Part shown: in pieces, positions 45,147 through 54,876 of the stretch
How the letters are laid out: every line of letters starts with the position of its first letter
Position numbering within the stretch: the first letter of the stretch is position 1
NCBI GenBank assembly: GCA_001599755.1
Contig: BCHX01000008.1
Location: 992,001 to 1,056,000 of the forward strand
Direction: 5' to 3'
Source of the DNA: Gliomastix tumulicola
Taxonomy: Eukaryota; Ascomycota; Sordariomycetes; Hypocreales; Bionectriaceae
Length of the DNA stretch: 64,000 nucleotides
Notes under the pieces: generated by a model
The model's input: only the letters and a program-made list of their open reading frames with translations
Told to the model about the DNA's origin: nothing
Databases searched by the model: none
Made by a program: the position numbers and the translations under genes

Positions 45147-46238
45147 TCATCGGAGGCCTACCGGGATTGCACAAAGATGTATTATACTGGAGCCGTTCAG
45201 TGTGTAAAACGAGCAAGACTGATGAACAGCAGGCCTCAGCTGCCCTGCTGGATGATACCCCCCACTTAGTGATGTCGAACGGGTCATCGTGGAATATGCG
45301 TCGGTGTCAATATGGCGCTCACAGCATCAGGTGCCACCAATCCTTCCAATTGATATCCAGCGACTCTTTATCTCTTCATCCTTCGAGATGAGTAGCTTTT
45401 AGTATTATAGCGCCGAATATGGTATCCCGCAGTGTATTTGGGGGCGGCGGCATTCTCGATTGCAGAAAGAATACGCTTCTAGATGTGACACAGTAATCAC
45501 GGATGCCCTATCATTCAGCGCGCGTGCGTAGAGAAACCCGTCTGATTGAGAGCACATTTACTGGGCGGGTAATCGGCTAAGACGGCTCATCGGCGCGCTC
45601 TCGAACAATTTGGACTCGGCAAAATTCCACGGCCAGACTTGGGGGCCAAATCACATATTCAGGCCGAAATGGTATATTTCTCGGTATACTACCCCTCACA
45701 TGCTACAACCTGCAGCCCTAGACTGGGCTGAAATCTAGATGGTCAGCTTACCATCCAACCACCATGATCGATTTTTGGGGCCGGATGTGGCCTATTCTAT
45801 CTCTTTTGCAGATACGACTGCCCAGCTGCGCTGTCGTCTTAGGTCAGCAAGGCCAACGTTGCAGGCGGTAGTTGCATTTCAAAATTCCGCCACTTGGAAT
45901 TGTATGCAACAAGCTGTGAAAGTTGATACCCGGTTCAGTAACTGTATAGCTTCACATGCATACTCTCACTCAAGTTGGTGTGGAAGAGCAATCATGCCGG
46001 CTTTCAATTGCCGAATTCATGCACGAGCCTCTCAAGGAGCGGTGGCTACTATCTAAGTAGAATGGAATGCTTCTGGCCATCACGAGTGGCCTCCGTTGCC
46101 GATAGACAGTCCTGAATAACTTTCCAAAAATTTATAAATATAGAGACCTATCCCCTTCTGTTGGTCTATCACCACTCTTCACCACTCAACTCACCACACC
46201 AACAGAACTTGTAGTTTCGGAAAGCCCCATCAGTCAAC
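45147..46238. other. Intergenic, 1.1 kb
   Basis: AT-rich and without a gene-like frame. Its right end holds the promoter of the cysteine-rich secreted protein. Confidence 0.4.
46131..46140 (+). promoter_or_regulatory. TATA box of cysteine-rich secreted protein gene
   Basis: TTTATAAATA about 100 bp before the ATG at 46239. A CA/CT-rich leader follows (CACCACTCTTCACCACTCAA). Confidence 0.6.
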
Positions 46239-46932
46239 ATGCTCTTCACCACGCTTCTAGCTCTTTTCGGCGCCACCAGCGCTGCTGCCGCGGCCATCGA
46301 GCCTTCGGTCTTTGAGCCCACATCCCCCCTGGATGTCGCGCTCGGCGTCACCACCGACGTGCCTGCTGAGGATGTCTCCCTTGCCAAGCGAGCCAGGGAA
46401 AGTTTCCACTTTGTCAACTGCTATGGCAACGGCTACGACTACTCGCTCATCGTCGTTCGTATCCCCTTTTCACAAACCCATTAAGGGCCCATTGGAGAAT
46501 TTGACCACTGACATTCTCGAAGTACTGCCCCGATGACAGCACCTGCGGCCACCAGCCCGCAAATGACAACCAATGCTTCATGCCCACCGCCGGTTTCTGG
46601 CATTGGGAGGGCCGAACCGACCAACCCTGCACTTTCCCCACGGGCGTCACGCTCTACTACACCCTTCCCGCAGATACCTTCAGCCACCCGCTTTACAGCC
46701 CCGTCGGGTGAGTGATATCGGCGGCCATGTTTTCCTCCAGAGAATGATACTAATGGCCTGGCAGTACTGCGCACAACAAGTACCACCCCTATGTCATCTA
46801 TAGAGATGACCAGCACACCATGTACTTCGATAGCAACGGCGCGAACTGCAAGAGCGTCTACTACGTCTTTCAGGTTAGTACTCACTCCCTCTCCTCCTGC
46901 AGTCGCTCCTCTAACAGAAGTTCCGGACATAG
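46239..46932 (+). CDS. Small secreted cysteine-rich protein (effector-like)
   Basis: Proposed exons are 46239-46454, 46523-46707, 46765-46873 and 46918-46932; 174 aa. The last joint is the least certain: a 44-bp intron leading to KFRT-stop. Residues 1-20 (MLFTTLLALFGATSAAAAAI) are a clear signal peptide. A propeptide ends at a Kex2-type KR in VSLAKRARES (about residues 51-52). The mature part, about 120 residues, has six cysteines (NCYG, YCPD, TCGH, QCFM, PCTF, NCKS) and many aromatic residues, as in GFWHWEG and VTLYYTLPAD. Six cysteines suggest three disulfides. No named family is recognised. Secreted toxin-like, antimicrobial or host-directed roles are all possible. Confidence 0.7.
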
Positions 46933-47601
46933 AGTTAAACGCAAAGCCACTCCTCTTGGTAGGCCCCTGAATGGTACTCATTCTTTCTGGGGGGTTCTAC
47001 CGAAGCCATCATGCGGAGTGCTCAGCTTTTTCTCTGAGGTGTTAGTCAGCGAAAGGAGTGCCAAGGGTGAGGAAGTCCAATGTGCGGTATGGGGTCGGAC
47101 TTGATGCCGTGGCTCCAGGCCATGTTTCAACAACCAGCTTGTCCATCGTAGTCTCAGTTTTAGACCCAATTGAAAGAAAATAAGCTCGCTCTTTATAGTT
47201 CTGTTACATAACATTATCTCTGTGATACTGGAGTCGGACATCCCGAGCTGTGGAGGAGAAGAAAAAAGAACCTGGGGATCTTCACTACCCACAGCCGCAT
47301 CTCCACTGTCGTGACGCCAGCCAAGGAGCCTCAGCGTGACTAGCATGCATCCGTCGCGCTGCTTATCCTTACGACGTATGAATTATGGAGAGGTATGTTG
47401 TCATCGGTGTGACGAGGCAGACGGTGTTCGTCACCGTCATCGTGATGGTCGTGTGTCCCTTATATCTCTGCACGCGACCTCTTCGTCGTGTCTCTCTCTG
47501 TACTCTCTCAGCTTCAGTCGAAGACATCCCATTTCGTTCTTCCAAAACCCGGCCCTCCAAGGACCTACTAGAGCAATCCGACTCCAAGCAGCAGGGAGAT
47601 C
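46933..47601. other. Intergenic upstream of amino-acid transporter
   Basis: 669 bp. The last 150 bp look like a transcribed leader: pyrimidine-rich, with CTCTCTCTGTACTCTCTCAG. Confidence 0.4.
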
Positions 47602-49002
47602 ATGTTTGGCAAAAAGACGCGGCCCGAGGCTGAGAAGCCACGCGACCATTCCCCGTCCAACACGGCGTCCGACGAGTCGGTCGAACAGGGCAGCAATGTC
47701 TTCGACAAGGGCGGCAAGAGCTACCGGACCATGGGCCGGAAGAACACGGCCTTCGTCCTGGTTACCAACCAGGTCGGACTAGGCATCCTGTCCCTGCCGG
47801 GGATCCTGCAGACACTGGGTATCGTCCCCGGCGTGATTGCCATCGTCGGCCTCGGTCTTCTCTCCACCTACACCGCGTACGAACTGCTGCAGTTCTACCG
47901 CAAGTACCCATCTGTCCTGAACGTCGTGGATATGGCACGGATTGTGGGCGGCCCGGTTCTCGAGGTGGTTGTCGCCATTGGGCTCATGATCAAGTTGGTC
48001 CTGACGTGCTCGTCTGCGACCGTCACGCTGTCTATTGCCTTCAACACTATGAGTAGCCACGGGATGTGCACAGCCGGCTGGATCGGCGTGTCTGCCATCC
48101 TCTGCTGGCTGACCTGCCTGCCACGGACGTTCAAGTTTGTTGCGCGTGCAGGCATCCCTGCCACGATCAGCATCCTTGCCGCTGTCCTCATCGTCATGAT
48201 CTCGCTGGGTGTCGCGGATCCCCAGGGAGCCCCCCCTGAAGGGTTCGAGAAAGAGATCAAGGTCATCGGACACCCGACCTTTAGACAAGGACTATCTGCC
48301 TGCTTAAATGTCTGCTATGCGTTTGCTGGCAACATTGGATTCGTCACCTACATGGCGGAGATGCGGGATCCAGCCCGCGACTTCGTCCCGGCCCTTGTCG
48401 CCCTGCAGGTCTTCTCCATCCCGCTCTATGTCATCGTCGCCGTGGCCATCTACTGTCTCGCGGGACAGTACACCACATCACCGTCTCTCGGCTCCGCGCC
48501 GCCGCTGCCGGCAAAGGTGGCCTATGGCATCGTGCTGCCCTGTCTCATCAGCACGGGCATGGTCTTCGGACACACGGGCATCAAGTACCTCTACGTGGTC
48601 ATCATGAAGAAGCTCAGGATGACGGACCGCATGACGGACAACTCGGTCAAGACTTGGGGGATCTGGATCTTCCTCGCTACCATCTTCTGGCTCGCTGCGT
48701 TCCTCATCGCCAACGTTGTGCCTATTTTCGACTCCATCCTCAACATCTCGTCGGCCACCTTCATCGCGTGGTTCACCTTTGGTATCAGTGCGGTGTTTTG
48801 GTTCCACCTCAACAAGGGTCGCATGCTGGATGGATGGAAGAAGACCTCGTTGACCGTGATCAACGCGTTGATCATTGTGCAGGCGCTCTTCATGAACGGT
48901 GCTGGGCTATGGACAGCCATCACCGGCCTAATGGATATCTTCAACAACGAAGAGGGAGAGGTCAAGGGCGTCTTTACGTGTGCGGACAACTCCATTTTCT
49001 AG
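47602..49002 (+). CDS. Amino-acid transporter, AAAP family
   Basis: Intronless, 466 aa. A charged cytosolic N-terminus of about 45 residues is followed by about 11 membrane segments. The first is the AAAP signature region, AFVLVTNQVGLGILSLPGIL (about 50-69). Others include AYELLQFYRKYPSVLNVVDM, VVVAIGLMIKLVLTCSSATV, ACLNVCYAFAGNIGFVTYMA, QVFSIPLYVIVAVAIYCLAG and VLPCLISTGMVFGHTGIKYL. The closest known fungal type is the neutral amino-acid transporter Mtr of Neurospora, a plasma-membrane H+ symporter. Substrate range is inferred from family only. It is convergent with the third HET gene (165 bp apart). Confidence 0.88.
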   Translation: MFGKKTRPEAEKPRDHSPSNTASDESVEQGSNVFDKGGKSYRTMGRKNTAFVLVTNQVGLGILSLPGILQTLGIVPGVIAIVGLGLLSTYTAYELLQFYRKYPSVLNVVDMARIVGGPVLEVVVAIGLMIKLVLTCSSATVTLSIAFNTMSSHGMCTAGWIGVSAILCWLTCLPRTFKFVARAGIPATISILAAVLIVMISLGVADPQGAPPEGFEKEIKVIGHPTFRQGLSACLNVCYAFAGNIGFVTYMAEMRDPARDFVPALVALQVFSIPLYVIVAVAIYCLAGQYTTSPSLGSAPPLPAKVAYGIVLPCLISTGMVFGHTGIKYLYVVIMKKLRMTDRMTDNSVKTWGIWIFLATIFWLAAFLIANVVPIFDSILNISSATFIAWFTFGISAVFWFHLNKGRMLDGWKKTSLTVINALIIVQALFMNGAGLWTAITGLMDIFNNEEGEVKGVFTCADNSIF

Positions 49003-49167
49003 ATCCGGCGTCGCAAATAGGGTATAGAATTTGCAGCTGGCCGTGATAGAGGCGAAAGCGGCCGGTTGTGACTCTTGCAGGGCTGGTTTTGTGTATAGAT
49101 ATGTGCAATAGAGTCAAATAAATGAAATTTGCGAAGCGCACCATCTCGAAAGAGACACAGGGTCAAT

Positions 49168-51066
49168 TCATCGGATGTGAAACGTAGTCGAATCCATCAA
49201 GTCCTCACAGTAGAGTTCATCCACCATCTCCCCGCTCATGATGCCACCGACATACGCCGCGCCAACCAAGCCGTATATCGGCTTGACTTCTCCCTGGACG
49301 ACGTCTGACTGCAAGGGCCGAAGGACGAACGCCGTCGGTGCCCCGAAGATGATGGTCACGACATCCCCAATCATCACATCTGGGGCACCGGTCCCGCTGA
49401 ATCCCGTGTCTGTTGCGAAGAGGGCCTTCCTGCCTACGCACTCTTGTAGACCTCGCTTGTATTCGAACCAGTTCGCCTGGTCTATGTCATCGTGGCCGGT
49501 CGGATCTTTATCAAGTCCTTGGAGAAGCTGCTGGTATTGTTGTTCGTATGAGGAGGGGGCCGGGCGGTAGCCTGAGTTCCACTGCTTGTTTGAGACGAGG
49601 ATCCTCCAGAGTGGTTGGGACTTCCTCCACTGATTCATCAGTGTTGAGATAGACTCTAGCTCATATGTACAAGCCATCCTCTTTGTCTTCTCGACAGCCT
49701 CCTCGAGAGCGGGGAGCATGCCAATACAGATATCAAGAGTCGAGCCCAGAGGTGTGGCCTCTGTGATTTTTCCCACGACGAGTCCCTCCGCCCGCAACGT
49801 TCGATTGTCGTCGAGGACAGCACCGTTGTGTGCGCCGGCGCCCGCTCCAGACACACCACCGAGGTCCATCGGCGGGTAGAAGATGATGCCGCTTGGCTGG
49901 GCGGTCAGGTTACTCCCCTGGCGCGAAAAGTCCGGCGCCCAGCTTGGGTGTACGGAGTCGTCCCTGGTAGATATCGAATCAACTGATGGCACAGCAGGGA
50001 TGCCGGGAAGGAACATTCCGGACAGCATCACAGGACCCTGGCCTTTCGAAAAGACATGAACCGCGGCGTCGGTGTAAACCTCCGACGTAGTCTTCCGATA
50101 GTCAACCACTATGGGCTTTCCGGACGATACATCTTCTGCTCTGAGCATCCCGAGAAGCCCATAGACGCGGTCGCGAGGGTCGGTCGAATCAGAGGTTCTT
50201 GACATCAACAGCAGCTGTCTGAGGCCCAGCCCGCCTTCCGTTCGGAAAGCCGTGCGAAGCTCGTGCAGCGAATCAATCTTCATACTAGGCCTGCTGAACC
50301 CACTGGCTTCCGCATCAGGAGGGGGCGCATCGATAGACTGGGGTGCGCTGAGGCCAATCTCGGCAAAATATCTCGTTGCAATGGCGTCCCATGCACTCAC
50401 CAGAGTCGACCAAGGCGCTGACTTGGTTCCACAGAGCACGAGAGGATCATGGCTCGCCAGAGCGAGCTCTTGGAGGATCCAGATTCTGCTGAACCACGAG
50501 CGCTGTCCGGAGAGACTGATGAAGAAACTGCTGCACTGGCGCATGACGGTCACTCGATGATCATCATCCACACGCTGGTTGTCGCCCTTCTCTGACAGCC
50601 CAACCATCGCTGGAAGGCTGTCAAAGGCCTCGTCGCTCCCATCACCAGCCTCGCCGAGCCAGATGACCACCCTCTCGGCAGAGGAGTAGATGTCGTGCAT
50701 GATGGACACCTGTTGGCTCCGCTCGGCGACATCGTCCTGGTTGATGCACAGAGCGTCCACCCAGAGACAGACGCTTCCCTCCCCTCCGGCCGGTTGACGG
50801 ATCTGCCGCAGGGCATCGATCAGATTCCTCGTCGCAGGGACTCCGACGCCTTCCAACAGCAGCACCTCGCCATGACCACCGTCCTCGCCTGGCGGTTGGC
50901 TACCCCACACATACGAGAGCGCTTTGTAGGCGGGGCGAGTGGTGAGACTGGCATGGTGGATCTTGCACACGATCAAGCTGCTCTCATCTCCCGGTACGAC
51001 AGTGAGGAGGCGTATCTCGCGAAGGGTGACGTCGAGGGGCTGGTAGGGGAAACGTCTCGGCAGCAT
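49168..51066 (-). CDS. HET-domain (heterokaryon incompatibility) protein
   Basis: Intronless, 632 aa. The HET domain lies at about residues 45-210, with AYKALSYVWGSQPP near 47, CLWVDALCINQDDVAERSQQ near 103, RVVIWLGEAGDGSDEAF near 132, and SRIWILQELALASHDPLVLCG near 188. The middle has the DPRDRVYGLLGM block (near 285) and ADAAVHVFS-type residues. The end carries DVMIGDVVTIIFGAPTAFVL and YGLVGAAYVGGIMSGEMVDE, the usual C-terminus. It is intact, unlike the gene at 40012. A role in vegetative incompatibility or another cell-death response is inferred from the domain. Confidence 0.92.
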   Translation of the reverse strand: MLPRRFPYQPLDVTLREIRLLTVVPGDESSLIVCKIHHASLTTRPAYKALSYVWGSQPPGEDGGHGEVLLLEGVGVPATRNLIDALRQIRQPAGGEGSVCLWVDALCINQDDVAERSQQVSIMHDIYSSAERVVIWLGEAGDGSDEAFDSLPAMVGLSEKGDNQRVDDDHRVTVMRQCSSFFISLSGQRSWFSRIWILQELALASHDPLVLCGTKSAPWSTLVSAWDAIATRYFAEIGLSAPQSIDAPPPDAEASGFSRPSMKIDSLHELRTAFRTEGGLGLRQLLLMSRTSDSTDPRDRVYGLLGMLRAEDVSSGKPIVVDYRKTTSEVYTDAAVHVFSKGQGPVMLSGMFLPGIPAVPSVDSISTRDDSVHPSWAPDFSRQGSNLTAQPSGIIFYPPMDLGGVSGAGAGAHNGAVLDDNRTLRAEGLVVGKITEATPLGSTLDICIGMLPALEEAVEKTKRMACTYELESISTLMNQWRKSQPLWRILVSNKQWNSGYRPAPSSYEQQYQQLLQGLDKDPTGHDDIDQANWFEYKRGLQECVGRKALFATDTGFSGTGAPDVMIGDVVTIIFGAPTAFVLRPLQSDVVQGEVKPIYGLVGAAYVGGIMSGEMVDELYCEDLMDSTTFHIR

Positions 51067-51401
51067 GACGACGGCGGCTGATAATCCCCCTCACTCCTAT
51101 TTGAGTCTTTCCTGTTCCAGATGGCTCGGAAGAAACACGAGCGTCCGTCCGTCAGACGGAGATCTCCATAAACTCCCCCCTCTCCACCCGGATCTCGGTC
51201 TCGAAGCAGAAACCGAAAGCGAGACCGAGGAGGCGCGCGTGCGTGAGGTGAGACCAGCTGTCTCTGCATAAAGGAGGCTTGCGAGTCAGCGTACGCGTCC
51301 CTGGAATTCCGGATCAGTCCAGATAAGTTACTATTAACCATAAAACAACCTTGAATGAGGAGGGGGGGGGAAGCGGGGGTATCATGTCGTATTTCTTTCA
51401 T
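51067..51401. other. Short intergenic region with G-rich tract
   Basis: 335 bp between the HET start (minus) and the zinc-cluster gene's 3' end (minus). A G-run of nine lies near 51362-51370. Confidence 0.4.
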
Positions 51402-52787
51402 TCATTGATGCGATCTATGGATATCTGCCAGCAGAGACTCGCCCAGCCCCATCAGATACCAATGACTCGGGCCCAGCGCCTCGAGGATCCTCCCGTAACA
51501 CGCCAGCAGGCGCAGGGCGTCCGCATCACGCTCCCTGACGAGGCCGATGAAGCCGTCCGACATGCGCGTCGGCCACGTCATGGCCACCCTGCGCTCGGGA
51601 ATCTCCACCGTACCGCTGGCGTGCTGTATCCAGTGCAGGAATGAGTCCAGGGCTTGGACGACGAGCTTGTCCTTGACGTGGTCCTTTCCTTCATCACCAT
51701 CATCATCATCATCATCATCATCGTTGCCACCAGCGGCGGCGGTGGTGAGGAGCACGCGGTGCTTGGCGAGCTCGTCGGCGATCTCCGCCAAGAGGGCAGA
51801 GTTGGAGACCGAGTCGCCGGGCGTGAGCAGGGTCTTGATGCAGCTGCGCTTGAGGATCCCATAGAAGCCGCTGAGAATGCCGTGCATCCCCCGTAGAAGC
51901 AGCAGCACATGCAGCAGCTCGTCGACCCCGGGCGTCTCGCCGTCCCGCGTCGACTCCGACAGCGCCGCGAAGGCCCCGATAGACAGGAGCGACGCCGTCA
52001 GGAAGATGGCAGCGCAGTTGGCCTCGTCGATGTGCGGCAGCACCGCCTGCAGCCGCTGCAGCGCCCTGTTCTGGTGCTGCGTCGCGCATAGAGAGTAGCC
52101 TCTGCGGCGCTCCTGGCTGTCGCACTGCAGGTGGGCCAGGTGCGCGGCTGAGGTGGCGAGGATCTGGTGCATGAGGAAGTCGTGGGAGAAGGCGATCTGC
52201 GGCATCTTCAGCTGCCAGATGTGGGCCATCTCCTCGGGTCTGGGGAGCGTGCGCCACGAGACGGCCGTGTAGTGGTGCATGAGCTCCAGGTCCGTCGTCC
52301 AGGTGCGCAAGTCGTGCGTCTCGCCCTGCGACCGGACGAGGTTAGACAGGTAGGGAAAGGGGTTCGGATCCTCCGCCGAGGGATACGTGGTAGACGAGGG
52401 TGAGCCGGTCAGGGGCGTGCGTGTGCGGTTGCTCGGGGACGGACCCTGGCTTCCGCCGCCACCATCAGTGCCGGTGCCGTGGTGAATGGACCCAGCAGGC
52501 TGTGGATGGGATGGAGATGTGTGTCAGCCACATGTAGAAGGAGGGGGGGACAGGAGGGGGGCCCAGAGACAACTGACAGATTGGCTGGCGTCACCAAGAC
52601 TGCAGGGCAGGTTGTGCCTGACACATGCCGAGCACGCTGGAAGCCTTTCGTCACACTGTAGAGCACGCGACTTGTCAGTACCGCTTTCTCCACTTGCATG
52701 ATCATCAGCCTGCGCACCGACCTTGACACGTCTCTGCTTGCACCGCAGACATCCGTTGCGAGACTTGGAGTAGCCTAGACGCGGCAT
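51402..52787 (-). CDS. Zn2Cys6 transcription factor (UPC2-like architecture)
   Basis: Three exons: 52787-52722, 52655-52578 and 52499-51402; 413 aa. The zinc cluster is at the very N-terminus, CLRCKQRRVK then CDERLPACSACVRHNLPC, with the exact CX2CX6CX5CX2CX6C spacing. Intron 1 falls inside it. A Ser/Thr/Pro-rich linker follows. The remainder is the helical regulatory region seen in sterol-uptake-control (UPC2/ECM22-like) factors: LELMHHYTAVSWRTL near residue 120, MPQIAFSHDFLMHQILATSA near 150, and HIDEANCAAIFLTASLLSIG near 205. A run of eight Asp near residue 305 comes from an ATC/GAT microsatellite. It binds CGG-type DNA sites by family knowledge; targets unknown. A neighbour of HET and transporter genes, with no obvious cluster. 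Confidence 0.88.
51692..51722. repeat. Trinucleotide microsatellite (CAT/ATG) inside coding region
   Basis: About ten tandem CAT units on the plus strand, coding for the Asp run of the zinc-cluster protein. Confidence 0.85.
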
Positions 52788-53453
52788 CCTATGACGAAAG
52801 GCCTCGGGGCAGAAGGGCGAAGGAGCGATAGTGAAGAGAAGGCAGTGCCTGCATGCATTAGGGGGAGAGAGGCTCGAACTACATCGAAAAAAGCGAGACC
52901 GAATTGAAGCAATAGCGCCCCTGGATCATCCGGGTATGGTACACGGCCAACGAGGAACTTTTCAAGGTCGATGATTACGATTCGTTCAGGCGACGCCGAA
53001 AATCGAAAAACGGGGACTTTCAAGGGCCAATGAGGAGAGTCCACTTTTTCCGGCACAGTGGAGACACTAAATCAACCTTGGCAACAGCGCGTATCAGCAA
53101 GTTCGGCGCTTTTCTGCAGCGATCCCCTCGTAAACCTCGTTCCTAGATCCGAGAGTGTGCGAAGTTCTCGGTCTGCGCTGCGATATGTGGAGGGGTCTAA
53201 TGTCTCTGCTGTGATTTGCTTCTGTGTATTACTGTACGCTATGAAATTGGTCTATGACAAGATAATAAAACAATTAATGATCGAATGAACACCGCTAGTT
53301 AGTGCCCGTTGCCCGTTGCCCTCTATCATCCCCCCAGCCCCTCTAAATGATTTTGCCCTTCGCGTTTGCCAATATTGATCCGGTTGTGAAAGAACGCTGA
53401 GCCCCGCTAGATCTTGAATGCCCATATTTAGCAGTAATGTCAGATCGCAGCGA
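52788..53453. other. Intergenic upstream of zinc-cluster gene
   Basis: 666 bp containing its promoter and the 3' flank of the four-TM gene. No other gene seen. Confidence 0.4.
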
Positions 53454-54092
53454 TCAGACCTTGGAGCTGGAGCTGCCGCCGCGGTGCAGCGGCACCGAGC
53501 TGGTCCTGTAGCTGTAGCTGGCCCTCTTCCCAGCCTTGTACTCCTTGTAGGCCAGTACCGAGCAATACATGGCTGAAATACTACACATATCCCCAAGACG
53601 TTAGCGAATCTGCTCTCGTATCTGGCGATCGGTCTGCATCCAGAGCATGTCAAGGTCTTACCTGAACACAAAGGCCAAAACAGTAATCAGCCATCCCATC
53701 GCGCAGACCGCGCCCTCGCCACAGTACCGAGTGAGTCGCTGGATCGTCATGCCACCAACAGCAGCCCACAGCACGATCTCGAGACAGTTGAGGATGAGGT
53801 TGGCCTTGAGGCTTGCCCAGCGCTGGAACCAGGAGACGTGCTCGGTGAGGAGTTGGTATGCGATGATGACGAGGCCCTTGGCCGCCTGAGGATGAAGGTG
53901 TCAGATTTCCGATGCCTCAAAAAAAGGATGGACAGCACCATTTCTTACCATAGAGATCGCCATCCTGTCGCCGGCGCCCTGAGGGACGTTGGGGTCCCGG
54001 TTCACCATGCGGTATGCCGTGAGGCCCATGACCACGATGATCAGTATGACCTGCGCAACGTGCACAAAGATCTTGTATCGGGGATCGAACAT
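53454..54092 (-). CDS. Four-transmembrane protein of unknown function (MARVEL-like)
   Basis: Three exons: 54092-53949, 53885-53662 and 53580-53454; 164 aa. Introns are 63 and 81 bp, in phases 0 and 2. Four hydrophobic helices are visible: IFVHVAQVILIIVVMGLTAY (about 8-27), GLVIIAYQLLTEHV (about 52-65), ANLILNCLEIVLWAAVGGMT (about 76-95), and VCAMGWLITVLAFVF with SAMYCSVLAY across the last joint. The tail is cytosolic, basic and Ser-rich. The start motif MFDPRYKIFVHVAQV is common to a conserved ascomycete membrane-protein family of about 150-170 aa. Its function is not known to me. Confidence 0.78.
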
Positions 54093-54876
54093 CTTGTCGG
54101 AGGTTTTCGTGAATTTGTTGACTGGAGTCGCGAAAATCGGTGCGCTGATGAAGGATGGCTGGCTGGTCGGGATTCGAGGACAGCAATGAGCGTAGGCGGG
54201 TCGATTCGCAAGGAGATGGAGGTTGATGGCTGGAAGGAAAGAATGAGAGAGTGTGGTGATTCTGTCGAGTGTTTAAATGTCAAAAGAAAACGAGAGGTGC
54301 ATGAACATTCCTTATATCAACAAAGCATGATGATCGTGTAACATACATAGCCCCTTGAGCTTGAGCTTGAGCTCGCTCTCGGTCTCGCGATCTGTTTCGC
54401 CCCCACCCAACTGACTGACAACAACAGCCGCTAGATCGCTGGTGTAGATCTCACTATCAACTGCCCTTGCCCAGCCCCTGGGAGCCACTGGTCGACAATT
54501 TTTAGCATTATAAGGCTAGCTGGGGCGCGGGAAGCATACTGGTAAGCTTCTTGGCCCCTTTTTCACGGCTTTTACCGCACCCAGCGATTTTTTTCACTTT
54601 TTCAACAGGACCTCCTCCCTTGGTGGCAACGCGCGTCAGTGGCTTTGCGTGGACCTCCCGTGTGTTTTTTTTTTTTTTTTACTTGTTTCTCAACCTTTCA
54701 ACTTTGTCGATTACTACTGCCCATCTGTGCATGCCCAACTGATCCCTTTTCCTTCAATGGCGACAGGTGAGCAAAATGTACAGTCTCCCTTTCGCAGACG
54801 CCATGAGGATCCTCCCGAATATCGATTGCGAGACTACATGGCTCCAACGCTGCCTCTTCACCTACGCCTCTCCGCC
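54093..54876. other. Intergenic with T16 tract
   Basis: 784 bp. A run of 16 T lies at 54665-54680. A plus-strand frame beginning at 54758 overlaps the nuclease 3' end but is not convincing. Confidence 0.4.
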
